Below, piece after piece: positions 27,418 through 28,544 of a stretch of DNA of 28,544 nucleotides. Below the pieces are notes generated by a model. The model was not told the DNA's origin. It searched no databases and worked only from the letters and a program-made list of their open reading frames with translations. The stretch's first letter is position 1. The number at the start of each line of letters is the position of its first letter. The stretch lies in the NCBI GenBank assembly GCA_003427395.1, contig BFEA01000202.1, positions 779,808 through 808,351 on the forward strand, given 5' to 3'. This DNA comes from Chara braunii (lineage: Eukaryota; Streptophyta; Charophyceae; Charales; Characeae). The translations under genes and the position numbers were made by a program.

Positions 27418-27919
27418 GTGAGCAAGAGCTGTATGGTTTTCTTGCTGGGTGACAAGAAGTGCAATCAGACTCGACTTCAGACTTGCTTCCACATGCATAC
27501 ACACGAACTGATGGCAAAACTAAAACTCTTCAACTCAGAATCAACAATAAACTTGCATTTAAACTCTGTTCAACACAACTGTACAACTTGTGGCTATGGC
27601 CGCCAAACACTGTCTCCAACACCAGCCTCACTCTCCCTCATGCACGCATGTACAAGGATCACCCTGAATGTCCACGCTACACAGACACACACACTCTGTA
27701 CACTCTGTCTGCACCAACAGCTGGGCGGCTATGGCCGCCGTCGTCTTCCTCCTCCTAGCTATGGTCGCCGGTGTTTGCCTCATTAGCCAGCTATGGCCAC
27801 TGTCTTCCTCACAGCCCACTTCCTCACCGGGCACCTGCAGACCTCCACGCACAAGATACCAAGGCAGCTCTTCTGTATGGCTCACAGGCGAATGAATGAA
27901 TGGCTGGACGCTGCCTCTT
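27418..27919. other. Intron or repeat after the exon, with gctatggccgcc motifs
   Basis: No further exon is recognised. The phrase gctatgg(c/t)cgcc recurs at about 27593, 27727 and 27759, and a variant gctatggccac at about 27790. A cacacacac stretch lies near 27685. These resemble untranslated or LTR sequence read on the minus strand. Confidence 0.4.
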
Positions 27920-27927
27920 TATTTATA
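27920..27927 (-). promoter_or_regulatory. TATA box on the minus strand (TATAAATA)
   Basis: The minus strand reads agaggtataaataaagaggc, a consensus-quality TATA box facing left. Upstream on that strand are three aaacgtgtgg/ccacacgttt motifs within 90 bases. This could be the U3 of an LTR whose body extends right of the window, or a promoter near the LamG gene directed against it. Confidence 0.4.
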
Positions 27928-27955
27928 CCTCTTTGGAGGTACCTGGGTCTGCCTC

Positions 27956-28033
27956 AAAACGTGTGGGCCTGGGCCGAAACGTGTGGCCCAGGGAAGATTC
28001 CAGACGTTTGGCCTTCTGGGCCAAAACGTGTGG
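27956..28033. repeat. Three aaacgtgtgg motifs
   Basis: aaaacgtgtgggcc, gaaacgtgtggccc and aaaacgtgtggaac occur at about 27957, 27977 and 28023, with gacgtttggcc in between. They sit just upstream of the minus-strand TATA box, so they may be promoter elements. Confidence 0.6.
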
Positions 28034-28312
28034 AACCCACAGCGTGGTCCAGAACCTTCCCCACATGCAGCCCGTACCCCTGGTACTTGCTGACTGGACT
28101 GGCTTACAGGGACCTATGACCTTCTAGAGCCTACAGACTTACAAACAGACTCTAGGCCTCAGAGGACTAAGATAGAGACTTCTAGAACAGACCTTCCTAA
28201 GCGTAACAGTAACAGACCTAACTCCTAATCTACAGACCTGGGGATCGAGTCTCACACAGATCACTGGGCCTATGTACAGGGTACAGGGTATGTAACGAGC
28301 GTGAGGCTGAGG
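28034..28312. other. Unassigned sequence, no gene seen
   Basis: This stretch has short repeated phrases (acagactctag, cagacct, ctacagac) but no coding frame I can support and no RNA gene. Confidence 0.4.
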
Positions 28313-28375
28313 GTGAGCCGAGGGAGAGGAGAGAGAGAGGGAGAGAGTGAGAGCACACACACACACTCACTCACT
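28313..28375. repeat. GA-rich and CA microsatellite
   Basis: A gagagagagggagagag tract is followed by (CA)5 and (ctca)-type repeats. Leu/Ser-rich frames on the other strand are artefacts. Confidence 0.9.
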
Positions 28376-28512
28376 CGACACGACGGACTCGGACTGAGGG
28401 TCGGACGCAGACACAGTGGCAAGGCACAAAGTCGAAGTCTTGGATTCCGAATGCCCAAACGGCAAGTCACACTGAGTACAAGTACAGCAGCAGAGAACTG
28501 GTACGAGACTGG

Positions 28513-28531
28513 TCCCCGTACCGTACGGGGA
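28513..28531. repeat. Hairpin TCCCCGTAC c GTACGGGGA
   Basis: A perfect nine-base stem with a single central base, ending 13 bases before the window edge. It is not related to the arm hairpins by sequence. Confidence 0.8.
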
Positions 28532-28544
28532 GCCGGTATAAGTA

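Noticed and set aside
1-28544. tRNA, rRNA or snRNA genes
   Set aside because: I looked for tRNA-like arms and conserved rRNA stretches and saw none; the only tRNA-related match is the short primer-site look-alike at 24509-24519.

Overview
The window reads as nuclear DNA of a eukaryote with a large, retrotransposon-rich genome, most likely a green-lineage alga. A charophyte such as Chara is my best guess. This is inference from the style of the Ty3/gypsy chromovirus polyproteins, the LTR-like repeats and a long spliced exon coding for an extracellular-type protein. I see no bacterial operon, rRNA, tRNA or CRISPR. Almost all of bases 1-25,000 is decayed retroelement sequence. The only host gene I can support is one long internal exon at 25252-27417.

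Layout. (1) 1-4686 and 9743-14260 are two diverged copies of one long sequence (at least 4.5 kb) in opposite orientation, with their TGTCGGGACC ends facing each other. They look like giant LTRs: TG start, about 3.1-3.5 kb of U3-like sequence packed with perfect and near-perfect palindromes, a TATA-like box, a purine/pyrimidine microsatellite and a terminal tandem array. (2) Between them (4687-9742) lies a fossil chromovirus, element 1: gag, a degenerate zinc knuckle, integrase, a GPY/F-like region, a chromodomain, a polypurine tract and the start of a 3' LTR at 8869. Protease, reverse transcriptase and RNase H are absent. (3) At 14261-17375 on the minus strand is element 2, a Ty3/gypsy gag-protease-RT-RNase H cut off just before integrase, exactly where the right giant LTR ends. 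(4) 17376-18284 is an AT-rich spacer with a mirrored leader motif on either side of a 75-base assembly gap. (5) 18285-22855 on the plus strand is element 3, a second Ty3/gypsy chromovirus, head-to-head with element 2 and mutated at several catalytic positions. (6) 23951-24831 holds a miniature inverted pair of about 310-bp LTR-like sequences, with a tRNA-Met-type primer-binding-site look-alike. (7) 25252-27417 is a symmetric phase 1-1 exon encoding a LamG-like fold, a low-complexity linker and an IPT/TIG-like domain. (8) 27418-28544 is intron or repeat sequence with a minus-strand TATA box, short repeats and microsatellites.

None of the three larger retroelements looks autonomous: each has stops, frameshifts, deletions or lost catalytic residues. 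The least explained structure is the palindrome array of the giant LTR-like arms. Several hairpins are kept perfectly paired in both diverged copies, including a 12-bp perfect palindrome and a 10-bp stem with a 6-nt loop.
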